Both the position numbers and the translations under genes were made by a program. Positions 1 through 7,496 of a stretch of 38,983 nucleotides of DNA are shown one piece after another. Position 1 is the first letter of the stretch; every line of letters starts with the position of its first letter. The notes below the pieces were generated by a model. It was not told the DNA's origin and did not search any database. It saw nothing but the letters and a program-made list of their open reading frames with translations. Source of the stretch: an uncultured Eubacterium sp. (GTDB lineage: Bacteria > Bacillota > Clostridia > Lachnospirales > Lachnospiraceae); contig URAI01000012.1 of the NCBI GenBank assembly GCA_900545725.1, positions 1 through 38,983 on the forward strand, read 5' to 3'.

Positions 1-57
1 GACTAAGTTCTTCCCATATGCATACAAATCTTACATATCAGCCACAGCCTGCCCTTT

Positions 58-870
58 GCTACATTTCAAAAACCACTGGGCTTGGGGTGACGACCGGTAA
101 GTTGTCGGTTAGCGGTTTACATATTCAATATCACTACCTCAGGTGTGATGGCCAGTAAATTAGCGGTTAGCAATATAATATTTAAAACCATTGCGCCGGA
201 AGTGGTGACCGGAACATTATAGATTAGAAATATGCAATGCAATGTAACTACGCTTGGTGTGACAACCTATAGGTTATGTAGATAATATACAATTAAATAA
301 TCACTGAGCTGTAAATGGTAACAGGACAGTTATCGGATAGCAATATATAACTTAATGTCACTACGTTTGATAGGATAACAGAAGTGTGGAATTGACATAG
401 TCAGGACAGGTAGATAATGCATATGGAACATGGAATTTATGTATTGGCTATGTTGTTATGTAATAATGATTTAATTAAAAAATATAATTAAATAAAAAAA
501 GCCTTGTAAATCATCAGATTAATATGCTGAGGATTTGCAAGGCTTATATTATTATACTAGAAAGAACGAACCCAGTATGATTCTCTGCTGGTAATATTAA
601 TTGTTGGCAGTATCACTGCCGACCTTTAACTTTACAGTGCAGTGATATTAAATATGCATATTGATAACAACAACCTATCGTTAGTCATAAACAGCGTAGA
701 GATTTTGAATTATATATTGATAACCGGTCATCCTACCAGGCGTAGGACTTTGAATTATATATTGCTAACCTGCCGGTTGTCACACCCGGCGTAGTGATTT
801 TGAATCGCATATTTCCAGCCGGCAACTGTCCGGTCGTTACCACCAAGCGCAGTGGTTTTTAAAATGTAGC
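58..870. repeat. Giant imperfect palindrome of degenerate ~57-bp repeats
   Basis: The left arm (58 to about 400) has five to six head-to-tail degenerate units of about 57 bp. They begin near 74, 132, 189, 248, 302 and 359, with a consensus close to CACTACGCYTGGTGTGAC, then ACCGG, GGTTAGC and an AT-rich tail such as AATATATAATT. The right arm (about 615 to 870) has the same units in reverse complement, with clear copies at 690-740, 741-790 and 791-850. The outermost ends match best: GCTACATTTCAAAAACCACT at 58-77 pairs with its near-exact complement at about 850-870. A hairpin at 501-543 sits near the centre. No ORF with a plausible start occupies the region. This is direct sequence observation; the function is unknown. 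Confidence 0.75.
494..543 (-). terminator. Hairpin terminator at palindrome centre
   Basis: GCCTTGTAAATC at 501-512 pairs with GATTTGCAAGGC at 532-543 (one G-T pair), and an inner TCAG/CTGA pair extends the stem. On the minus strand the stem is followed by a seven-T run (494-500 read in reverse). It could end transcripts running leftward from the hydrolase gene, which would then carry a ~600-nt 3' region of repeats. On the plus strand the following bases are only moderately T-rich. Confidence 0.6.
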
Positions 871-1111
871 GAGGAAGTGGCGGATTGTATTGTGAATTTT
901 AAAACATATGGTGAGTGTTTAGAAACTCTTAGATGAGCATACACTACATAGGGGCGATTGTGCAGGACGCACAATCGAGTGCCAAGCGGCAGGACGCCGC
1001 ATTTGGCACGACCCGGACGGTATCAGTACATTAAATGCTCATCTGTAGAGTTTCTTAGCACTCATCCATCGTTTTAAAATTCCCAATACAATCCGCCACT
1101 TCCCCACTACA
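865..1111. repeat. Long inverted-repeat element with twin AGGAC-loop hairpins
   Basis: The arms run from about 865-940 and 1035-1111. The outer part is almost perfect (GGAAGTGGCGGATTGTATTG at 872-891 against its complement near 1084-1103), and the inner arms end in GATGAGCAT (932-940) and ATGCTCATC (1035-1043). Two GC-rich hairpins occupy the tip: stem 955-963/969-977 and stem 979-990/996-1009. Both carry the same pentaloop, AGGAC (964-968 and 991-995). The drawn fold is a long stem leading into a three-way junction. It resembles a MITE in outline or a structured RNA. No transposase is nearby and no target duplication is obvious. Its left end shares TGTAGC with the preceding palindrome. Confidence 0.75.
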
Positions 1112-1135
1112 CCCCGTATTTCAACAAATCACAAT

Positions 1136-2089
1136 TTATGAAAGAAAGATATTTGCGGTACGCACAAAAGTAATAGGTGATTCAAAGTGTGGCAGCCTTT
1201 TTGTTTTCTTTATTGAGGCTGTTTCTATTGCAGGATTTAATGAAGTATATTCATTAATTGTACTTATAGCTTTATTGTCGTCTTCACCATATAATATATA
1301 TATACAGTTATCAAGCTGGCTTACAGCGTGGCTTATAGAAGCTGTGGTATAATGTCCCTGAATGCTTGAATACAGATATTTTGCATATGCCCCACCCAGA
1401 TGTGAGTTCTCATGGTATGCATTGATAGCAGGAAGTATGCTTAAATCTGAATGTGATATATTATTATATACAAAATCATTATATATACGCTTACGGCTCA
1501 TACATATATTATATACAAGAGTTCCTATTATAGGAAAATTAATTATGTGCCTTTGTATAGAATTACGTTTTGAGGGAGACTTAAGTGAATCCTTTATACT
1601 CTCAGGACTTACCAGCAATATTTTATCAAAAAGATACGAGTTACTATATGCAGTCATAATAGTCACAGGTGCTGATTTACCTGTTGCAATAACGCTTACT
1701 TTTTTATGTATAACATTGACTATAAAATCATTAATAAGTTGTGTATACATATATGTAGTATATGTAATATTAGGTTTATCAGAATGACCACATCCCAAAA
1801 GATCCAATGCATATACGCAGTGGTTACGGCTTAGAAGCTGGATAACATTCTTCCATTCATAAGAAGATGAGGCGCTGTCAAGATCATGGATAAGCAGCAG
1901 TGGACTTCCGCTTCCTGTAACTGTGTATGCAATATTGCCAAACTTCCATTCAAATATTTTTTCTTTTGAGTCAGCCGTTACATGGTTAATAGTTGACATT
2001 CTGAAAATAAATCTGTTGATAGCGTGTATTGATGATACTACACATACTCCAAGTGTAGTTGATATGCCTATTTTTGACCATTTATTCAT
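1136..2089 (-). CDS. Membrane-anchored alpha/beta-fold hydrolase
   Basis: This 317-residue protein has an N-terminal hydrophobic signal-anchor (about residues 8-25) followed by an alpha/beta hydrolase domain. The oxyanion-loop region reads LLLIHDLD (64-71), the nucleophile elbow is GKSAP with Ser139, candidate acids are Asp270 or Asp271 in YGEDD, and the catalytic His is His301 in LPHFESP. The elbow departs from the usual G-x-S-x-G in its last position. The substrate cannot be told from sequence. The start is supported by GGAGGA about 6 bases upstream. The gene stands alone, divergent from the sensor kinase, and its stop lies 25 bp from the long inverted-repeat element, so repeats may form its 3' untranslated region. 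The fold is confident; the reaction (esterase, peptidase or other) is not. Confidence 0.8.
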   Translation of the reverse strand: MNKWSKIGISTTLGVCVVSSIHAINRFIFRMSTINHVTADSKEKIFEWKFGNIAYTVTGSGSPLLLIHDLDSASSSYEWKNVIQLLSRNHCVYALDLLGCGHSDKPNITYTTYMYTQLINDFIVNVIHKKVSVIATGKSAPVTIMTAYSNSYLFDKILLVSPESIKDSLKSPSKRNSIQRHIINFPIIGTLVYNICMSRKRIYNDFVYNNISHSDLSILPAINAYHENSHLGGAYAKYLYSSIQGHYTTASISHAVSQLDNCIYILYGEDDNKAISTINEYTSLNPAIETASIKKTKRLPHFESPITFVRTANIFLS

Positions 2090-2398
2090 AGTAATCCTCC
2101 ATTCTGCATAGTGAAATATAATATATATTTATATGTAATTTTATAATGTTACTTCTGAATATTAAATCAGAAAATCTTACGTTCAGGATATATATATTAA
2201 TTATAATGCAAAAATGTAAAACTATCAATATATTTAATTGTCTGAAAATGTCAACATAAATTTAATATTGCTTAAAGTATATAAAATTTAACAATGTGAA
2301 GATTAAAATGAATAATTGATTTATTTCCCAAAATAGAGTAATATGTTACTGTTACAAAAGAGTTATAGTACATTCGTATTATATAGAGAATTTTGATA
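2090..2398. other. Divergent intergenic region, no clear element
   Basis: This AT-rich spacer lies between the divergent hydrolase and sensor kinase genes and must hold both promoters. Several TATAAT-like words occur (for example TATTAT at 2377-2382), but no -35 box with 16-18 bp spacing is convincing. I see no RNA gene, repeat or operator worth calling. Confidence 0.5.
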
Positions 2399-3445
2399 AT
2401 GACGAAAATTTATAAGCATATGGTGATTAGTTTGAAAGAAATTATTGAATATGTAAGAAATGAATTAGAAGACTTTAGAAAACAGAAATCAGAGATTGAA
2501 GATAAGCTTCATTCTAATGAACTTGATATACAGGAAAGCAGACAGGCAGTAGAGTTAATCAAAAGAGATAACAATTCTACAGGTATGATATTTATGTCAA
2601 CTGATAAAAATACCGGATTCAATACTGAGGAAGTAATAAGGCTTGAACAGATGATTTCTGACATGGAAAAAAGTCAGAAGAGTATGAAAGCGGAAAAAGA
2701 TAATATTGATAAAAAGATTTCAAAGCTTGAAAGTATCTTATCGAATAAGGATAATACCGGTGTAGAGACATATAAATATACAAGTCATGATGTGATTAAT
2801 TATGTAGAAGCAGAAAGACAGAGAATATCCGCGGATATTCATGATTCAATCATTCAGAATCTGACAGCAATGATGTATAAGATGGAGCTTATAAAGAAAG
2901 TGGTAGACAGTGACCATAACAGGGCAAAGCTTGAGATAGAGTCTGGCAATAAAATAATTAAGGATTGTATTGAAGAGTTAAGAAATATAATATTTAATCT
3001 TCATCCTATGTCATTAGATGATCTGGATACAGAGGGCGTATTTAATGATTTTATTGGAAAGATTAAGCAGTCTACTGATATGGTGGTTGATTATTCATAC
3101 CATAGTAAGCTGAAGCATATTGATAATTCTGTTGTTATTATGTTATTAAGAATTATTCAGGAGTTATGCTGTAATTCAATAAAACATTCAGGTGGGACAA
3201 GGATACAGATAAGTGTTGATATAACGCCGGATGTTATTAATATTATCCAGTCTGATAATGGAAAAGGATATGATTATAGTATAATTAATAATCCGAAGAC
3301 AACATCAGATAATACCGGATTTGGTCTTGTATTGTTAAAAGAAAGATTAGGACTTATTGATGGCAAAATTAAGATTAGTGATATGGAAAGTGGTGGAGTG
3401 GAATATAAGATAACAGTTCCGGTGCCACATTTGGCAGACGTCTGA
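2399..3445 (+). CDS. Cytoplasmic DegS-like sensor histidine kinase
   Basis: The protein has about 348 residues from the ATG at 2399; a TTG six bases upstream would add two residues, and AGAGAA precedes both. Residues ~15-115 are charged and heptad-like, consistent with a coiled-coil sensory region. A HisKA_3 dimerisation/phosphoacceptor box follows (ERQRISADIHDSI, His148), then a HATPase_c domain with an N-box (CCNSIKHSGG), DNGKGYD and a GFGL glycine loop. There are no membrane segments, so like DegS it should sense an intracellular signal. The next gene is a NarL/LuxR-type regulator, the normal partner for HisKA_3 kinases. The 250-bp gap between them contains inverted repeats, so they may be separately transcribed. 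Degradative or motility control is only an analogy. Confidence 0.85.
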   Translation: MTKIYKHMVISLKEIIEYVRNELEDFRKQKSEIEDKLHSNELDIQESRQAVELIKRDNNSTGMIFMSTDKNTGFNTEEVIRLEQMISDMEKSQKSMKAEKDNIDKKISKLESILSNKDNTGVETYKYTSHDVINYVEAERQRISADIHDSIIQNLTAMMYKMELIKKVVDSDHNRAKLEIESGNKIIKDCIEELRNIIFNLHPMSLDDLDTEGVFNDFIGKIKQSTDMVVDYSYHSKLKHIDNSVVIMLLRIIQELCCNSIKHSGGTRIQISVDITPDVINIIQSDNGKGYDYSIINNPKTTSDNTGFGLVLLKERLGLIDGKIKISDMESGGVEYKITVPVPHLADV

Positions 3446-3604
3446 TGAATGGCGTATGCACTGTATACAGTTTTATGCGCATATAATGTAAGCATTTTAG
3501 TTAAAAACAATAATATTTAAAACGAATAATTAAATAATAATTAATGTGCCAGGTTACATATAAAAATGTTATAGATTATACTTTGATCTGCATGTTTACA
3601 AAAT

Positions 3605-3676
3605 GTCCATATATTTTAAGTGAGTTTATAGATATATGGAGAACAGATGATTGAAATATTGGTTATAATTATCTGT
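3605..3676 (+). promoter_or_regulatory. Two hairpins in response-regulator leader
   Basis: TCCATATAT (3606-3614) pairs with ATATATGGA (3632-3640). ACAGATGATT (about 3646-3655) pairs with AATTATCTGT (about 3667-3676), allowing one G-T pair. The second ends just before the AGAAAGGGG ribosome binding site of the regulator gene. The placement suggests a structured leader, but no known riboswitch is recognised. Confidence 0.35.
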
Positions 3677-3694
3677 AGAAAGGGGAAGAGTTAT

Positions 3695-4339
3695 ATGGCT
3701 ATTAGAGTGTTTTTGGCAGATGATCATATGATGGTCAGAGAAGGTTTAAAACAGTTATTGGAATTGAGTGATAAGATAGAGGTTATAGGAGAAGCAGGAG
3801 ATGGATATGAATGTCTTAATCTTGTAAATAAGACTAATCCGGATGTGGTATTATTGGATATTAATATGCCTAATCTTGACGGTTTAAAGGTTCTTCAGAT
3901 AATGAGAGAACAGAAGATGAAGAACAAAGTTATTTTTCTTACAATACATAAAGAGATAGATTATCTTGTTCAGGCTATGGATTATGGATGTGATGGATAT
4001 ATTTTAAAGGATTCAGATTCAGCAACGCTTGTTGAAGCAATTGAAATAGTATATTCGGGACAGACGTATATTGAGCCATCATTGACTAATCTTTTAAATG
4101 CTAATCTTGCAGAGAGAGATGTTATGAAAGATAAGATTAATGAACTCACAAAAAGAGAAGTGGAAGTATTAAAGCTCCTTGCAAATGGAATGTTTAATAA
4201 GGAAATTGCTGCTACACTTAATATTAGTGAGAGAACAGTTAAGAACCATGTATCTAATATATTTAAAAAGATTATGGTATCTGACAGAACACAGGCAGCA
4301 GTATTTGCCATAAAAAATAATCTTGTAAAAATAAAATGA
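3695..4339 (+). CDS. NarL/LuxR-family response regulator (DegU-like)
   Basis: This is a 214-residue two-domain regulator. The receiver domain shows the acidic pair Asp9-Asp10 (LADDH), phosphoacceptor Asp55 (VLLDINMPNLDG), Thr83 and Lys105 (ILKDSD). The C-terminal GerE/LuxR helix-turn-helix reads LTKREVEVLKLLANG and later SERTVKNHVSNIFKK. I chose the ATG at 3695 because AGAAAGGGGAAG lies directly upstream and the family begins with M-x-I-R-V; an in-frame ATG at 3647 would add 16 atypical residues. It follows the DegS-like kinase and should be its target, binding DNA as a phospho-dimer. A strong terminator follows it. The regulon is unknown. Confidence 0.9.
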   Translation: MAIRVFLADDHMMVREGLKQLLELSDKIEVIGEAGDGYECLNLVNKTNPDVVLLDINMPNLDGLKVLQIMREQKMKNKVIFLTIHKEIDYLVQAMDYGCDGYILKDSDSATLVEAIEIVYSGQTYIEPSLTNLLNANLAERDVMKDKINELTKREVEVLKLLANGMFNKEIAATLNISERTVKNHVSNIFKKIMVSDRTQAAVFAIKNNLVKIK

Positions 4340-4401
4340 GTAATATAATAGTTATTAATTTTATATGTATGAAATAATTTTATTAATCAAATACAGGTAT
4401 T

Positions 4402-4447
4402 AAGGATATGTAAGGGTATGATTACAGCTTACATATCCTTTTTATTT
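4402..4447 (+). terminator. Rho-independent terminator after response regulator
   Basis: Perfect 13-bp stem: AAGGATATGTAAG (4402-4414) pairs with CTTACATATCCTT (4428-4440), followed by TTTATTT. Confidence 0.85.
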
Positions 4448-4498
4448 ATTGGCTAATAATGATATTATTTTCTCACACGGCTAATTTAATTCTGAACA

Positions 4499-4543
4499 GA
4501 ACATGAAATATATGTTCAGCGAGGATTGCTGAGCCGCTGATAT
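4499..4543 (+). repeat. Dispersed hairpin repeat family 2, copy 1
   Basis: A short inverted repeat (GAACAT 4499-4504 with ATGTTC 4512-4517) is followed by AGCGAGGATTGCTGAGCCGC and TGATAT. The same arrangement, a hairpin and then a GGRATTGCAG-GC-CTG core, recurs at 12641-12700 (plus) and 36722-36791 (minus). It lies just upstream of the first parS site. Function unknown. Confidence 0.5.
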
Positions 4544-4549
4544 AATAAA

Positions 4550-4565
4550 TGTTTCACGTGAAACA
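4550..4565. promoter_or_regulatory. parS: parS centromere site 1
   Basis: TGTTTCACGTGAAACA is an exact match to the 16-bp palindromic parS consensus bound by chromosomal ParB. It lies about 390 bp upstream of parA. Confidence 0.95.
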
Positions 4566-4647
4566 TTATATTTAAGTAATGTTAATTGCAAAATTACATT
4601 TAGAAACAACAAAATATTAATTTGATGTAGATAACATAATTAAATAA

Positions 4648-4656
4648 TGTTATAAT
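4648..4656 (+). promoter_or_regulatory. Candidate extended -10 promoter for parA
   Basis: TGTTATAAT (4648-4656) fits the TGn-TATAAT extended -10 pattern. No good -35 sits 16-18 bp upstream. The predicted start falls just before the second parS, so ParB bound there could repress the operon. Confidence 0.45.
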
Positions 4657-4672
4657 GTTTTCGTTGCAAAAA

Positions 4673-4688
4673 TGTTTCACGTGAAACA
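4673..4688. promoter_or_regulatory. parS: parS centromere site 2
   Basis: This is a second exact TGTTTCACGTGAAACA, 107 bp after the first. Two perfect sites next to parA-parB mark an origin-proximal region and should nucleate ParB spreading and SMC loading. Confidence 0.95.
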
Positions 4689-4710
4689 TTTAAGTGATAT
4701 TTAGGGTATA

Positions 4711-4936
4711 AGAAAAACTGCCTATGCGAATTTCTTTTGACTCTTGGTAACAAAAACTGCTCAGGAATGGGAATTAGTGTGAAAAATAATGATGATACTA
4801 TTATTTTTCATAAATTCATGTATGAATTGACTATTTGTGCTGCAGGCATTACAAATAGCCTTTATCGCAGAGCTGATTTAATATTTGACCTGCGATTGTT
4901 CCAGCAATAAAAAAAGCCTGCGGAATGAGGATTATT
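4711..4936 (+). repeat. Multi-hairpin leader module upstream of parA
   Basis: From 4711 to 4775 the sequence is a diverged copy of the module found before parB and dacA (AGAAAAACTGCCTATGCGAA, then AACAAAAACTGCTCAGGAAT). A hairpin follows (GAAAAATAAT 4781-4790 with ATTATTTTTC 4800-4809), then a palindrome at 4813-4828, and a second partial copy starting with CTATTTGT (4831-4838) pairing with ACAAATAG (4851-4858). It runs into the GAATGAGG ribosome binding site of parA. The whole region lies in the presumed parA 5' leader. Confidence 0.65.
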
Positions 4937-5698
4937 ATGGGAAAAATTATATCAATTGCAAATCAGAAGGGTGGAGTCGGAAAGACAACGACAACTATTA
5001 ATTTATCGGCATGTCTTGCAGAGGCCGGAAAGAAAGTACTTGTTATAGATATGGATCCACAGGGAAATACAACTAGTGGTCTGGGTATAGAGAAAGATGA
5101 GGCAGAAAATACTATTTACGAAGTAATATTAAGGACGGTTGATATAAAAGATGCTATTATTAAAGATATATTTGATAATCTTGATATAATTCCATCTAAT
5201 GTTAATCTTGCCGGTGCAGAGATTGATTTAATAGATGTTGAAGAAAGAGAATATATTTTAAAGTATAGTCTGGCAGAAGTTAAAAATAATTATGATTTTA
5301 TAATATTAGATTGTCCACCATCGCTTAGTATGCTTACTGTAAATGCGATGACTGCTTCAAACACAGTACTTGTGCCGATACAGTGTGAGTATTATGCACT
5401 TGAAGGACTTACACAGCTTATGCATACAATTAATCTTGTGAAGAAAAAACTTAATCCAAAGCTTGAATTAGAGGGTGTTGTATTTACTATGTTTGATTCA
5501 AGAACCAATCTGTCATTACAGGTTGTGGAAAATGTTAAAGATAATCTTCAGGAAAAGATATATAAGACAATTATTCCAAGGAATATACGGCTTGCGGAAG
5601 CACCAAGTCATGGTCTTCCAATAAATATATATGATAAGCGTTCAAGTGGAGCAGAAAGCTACAGAATGTTGGCACAGGAAGTTATAAAAAGAGGATAG
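4937..5698 (+). CDS. parA: Chromosome-partitioning ATPase ParA (Soj)
   Basis: This 253-residue P-loop ATPase is the usual Soj length. It has the deviant Walker A motif KGGVGKTTT near residues 11-19 (signature Lys11 and catalytic Lys16), a Walker A' motif VIDMDPQGN, and Walker B in ILDCPPSLS. ParA dimerises with ATP on nucleoid DNA, and ParB-parS stimulates its hydrolysis to drive origin segregation; in Bacillota it also modulates DnaA. The start at 4937 gives the canonical MGKIISIANQKGG terminus with AGG upstream; an in-frame ATG at 4925 adds four residues and is less likely. Two parS sites lie upstream and parB follows after a 175-bp gap filled by a hairpin module. Confidence 0.97.
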   Translation: MGKIISIANQKGGVGKTTTTINLSACLAEAGKKVLVIDMDPQGNTTSGLGIEKDEAENTIYEVILRTVDIKDAIIKDIFDNLDIIPSNVNLAGAEIDLIDVEEREYILKYSLAEVKNNYDFIILDCPPSLSMLTVNAMTASNTVLVPIQCEYYALEGLTQLMHTINLVKKKLNPKLELEGVVFTMFDSRTNLSLQVVENVKDNLQEKIYKTIIPRNIRLAEAPSHGLPINIYDKRSSGAESYRMLAQEVIKRG

Positions 5699-5852
5699 TG
5701 TAAAAATAAGCTTAATAGCTTATTTTTACACGACTATTTGTTCTACTTAGGAACAAATAGCCCATGATGGCAGAAGAAAAATTGCCTGCGCGAATTTTTC
5801 TTCGCCTCTTCGCAACAAAAGTTGCTCAGAAATGAAGATAGTGTAAAAATAA
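5698..5852 (+). repeat. Multi-hairpin leader module between parA and parB
   Basis: A perfect 14-bp stem, GTGTAAAAATAAGC (5698-5711) with GCTTATTTTTACAC (5718-5731), starts on the last base of the parA stop codon. It is followed by CTATTTGTTC/GAACAAATAG (about 5734-5760), AGAAAAATTGCC/GCGAATTTTTCT (about 5774-5802) and GCAAC-AAAA-GTTGC (about 5812-5825). Bases 5732-5837 match the reverse complement of 35441-35543 over about 100 bp. The 16-mer GATAGTGTAAAAATAA occurs at both edges (5694-5709 and 5837-5852), like a long direct repeat around an insertion. The parB ribosome binding site follows immediately. Confidence 0.75.
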
Positions 5853-5873
5853 TATAAAGGGAGTGACAAAGAA

Positions 5874-6806
5874 GTGTCGGAAATCAAAAGCAGTAAGACA
5901 TCTAAAGGACTCGGAAGAGGACTTGGCAAAAAGGGACTCGGAAAAGGCATTGGAGCATTAATTCCAGAAGATGATGATGTTAAGGTTAAGGAAGTAATAA
6001 AAGAGGTTATTGTAAAAGAACCGGCAGATACTAAGATAAGAATATCTCTTATTGAACCCAATAAAGAGCAGCCAAGAAAAGCATTTGATGAAGATGCATT
6101 AATAGAGCTTGCAGAATCTATAAAACAGTATGGGATACTACAGCCATTACTTGTTCAAAAAAAAGGGGATTTTTACGAAATAATTGCAGGTGAGAGAAGG
6201 TGGAGAGCTGCTAAGCTGGCAGGTCTTAAAGAGGTTCCTGTAATTATAAAGGATTATACAACGCAGGAAGTAATGGAGATTGCCTTAATAGAAAATATAC
6301 AAAGAGAGGACCTGAATCCAATTGAAGAAGCAAGGGCATACCAGCGACTTATATCTGATTATAGATTAAAGCAGGATGAGGTTGCCGAAAGAGTTGCAAA
6401 GTCAAGAGCAGCGATAACCAATTCATTAAGACTTTTAAAGCTTGATGAAAGAGTCCAGAATATGGTTATGGAAGGCAAGTTAAGTAATGGTCATGCAAGG
6501 ACAATTATAGGAATAGAAGACCCTGATAAACAGTATGAAATTGCTTTGAAAATATTTGATGAAAAGTTAAGTGTAAGAGAAACTGAACGCTTAATGAAAG
6601 CATTATCAAAGCCGGAAAAAGAAACAAAGTTAAGGCCGGCAAATGATTTTGTATATAGGGATATTGAAGATAAAATAAAAAAAATAATGGGTACAAAGGT
6701 AGTTATAAAAAATAAAAATAACAATAAGGGTAAAATCGAGATAGATTATTATTCCCAGGAGGAGCTTGAACGTATATATGATATGTTAAAGCGCCTTGAG
6801 AAGTAA
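5874..6806 (+). CDS. parB: Chromosome-partitioning protein ParB (Spo0J)
   Basis: This 310-residue ParB clamps onto parS, spreads as a CTP-dependent sliding clamp and loads SMC. An N-terminal Gly/Lys-rich segment (GLGRGLG, GIGALI, residues 12-30) corresponds to the ParA-stimulating tail. The CTP-binding domain carries SIKQYGILQPLLV, the arginine patch GERRWRA (106-112) and ENIQR (140-144). The HTH region follows (LKQDEVAERVAKSRAAITN, about 165-183), then a C-terminal dimerisation domain. The GTG start at 5874 is supported by AAAGGGAGTGAC upstream and the family-typical terminus. The parS sites at 4550 and 4673 are its evident targets. It is co-directional with parA and separated from it by the hairpin module. 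Confidence 0.97.
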   Translation: MSEIKSSKTSKGLGRGLGKKGLGKGIGALIPEDDDVKVKEVIKEVIVKEPADTKIRISLIEPNKEQPRKAFDEDALIELAESIKQYGILQPLLVQKKGDFYEIIAGERRWRAAKLAGLKEVPVIIKDYTTQEVMEIALIENIQREDLNPIEEARAYQRLISDYRLKQDEVAERVAKSRAAITNSLRLLKLDERVQNMVMEGKLSNGHARTIIGIEDPDKQYEIALKIFDEKLSVRETERLMKALSKPEKETKLRPANDFVYRDIEDKIKKIMGTKVVIKNKNNNKGKIEIDYYSQEELERIYDMLKRLEK

Positions 6807-6845
6807 TATTTTTAAAAATAAAATACAAATAAGAGAGGTAATGCA

Positions 6846-7394
6846 ATGAACATTGATTTTTTTGGCTATTTTAGTGTGCCGGCATTGTATATTATGCTGG
6901 GTTTGTGTGGTGTATCACTATTGTCAATAATACTTGCAATTGTTGCCATCTGCAAGCTGGCCGGAATGAAGAAAAAATATAAAAAATTCATGGAAGGCTC
7001 GGAAGGTGAATCAATAGAAGCATTGATTAAACAGAATCTTGATGATTATAATGAACTTAGAAAGATAGCAGATAATAATTCCGAGTCAATTAAAGATATT
7101 TATGATAAAATGCAGCATACATTTCAGAAGATTGGTCTTATTAAATATGATGCCTTCCATGAAATGGGCGGAAAGTTAAGTTTTTCGTTATGTATGCTTA
7201 ATAAACTTAATAATGGTTATCTTGTAAATGTAATGCATAGTAATACAGGATGCTTTGCATATGCCAAAGAGATAATTGATGGAAAGTCATTTACAGAATT
7301 AGGTGATGAAGAACAGAAAGCATTAGAACAGGCAATTGCCGGAAGCTACGGCGATGTTGACTTAAGCAGCGAAATTAATGAGATGATGAATTAA
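6846..7394 (+). CDS. DUF4446 family membrane protein
   Basis: The protein has 182 residues. A hydrophobic N-terminal segment (about residues 11-37, PALYIMLGLCGVSLLSIILA) anchors it. A charged helical linker follows (40-100), then a compact domain with QKIGLIKYDAFHEMGGKLSF, the conserved DUF4446 signature, and FTELGDEEQKALEQAI near the end. The biochemical role is unknown. The family is commonly found just after parB in Clostridia, and this one starts 39 bp after parB with an AGAGAGG site, so it probably belongs to the same operon. A link to envelope or chromosome segregation is inference from position only. Confidence 0.85.
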   Translation: MNIDFFGYFSVPALYIMLGLCGVSLLSIILAIVAICKLAGMKKKYKKFMEGSEGESIEALIKQNLDDYNELRKIADNNSESIKDIYDKMQHTFQKIGLIKYDAFHEMGGKLSFSLCMLNKLNNGYLVNVMHSNTGCFAYAKEIIDGKSFTELGDEEQKALEQAIAGSYGDVDLSSEINEMMN

Positions 7395-7496
7395 TAAATT
7401 AACAAAATACTGGAAAATATATTAAAAATGGTGCATAATAAATAAAGTGTGAATATAAAACACGATATCTTAAGCACGATATCAGGAGGAAAGAAA

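Noticed and set aside
58..400. Array of spaced repeats that could suggest a CRISPR
   Set aside because: Units are degenerate over their whole length with no constant repeat and unique spacers, they also occur inverted, and no cas gene is present.
7395..7496. T-box or other riboswitch before serS
   Set aside because: The gap is only about 100 bp and shows no T-box bulge, specifier loop or antiterminator; only a duplicated CACGATATC is visible.
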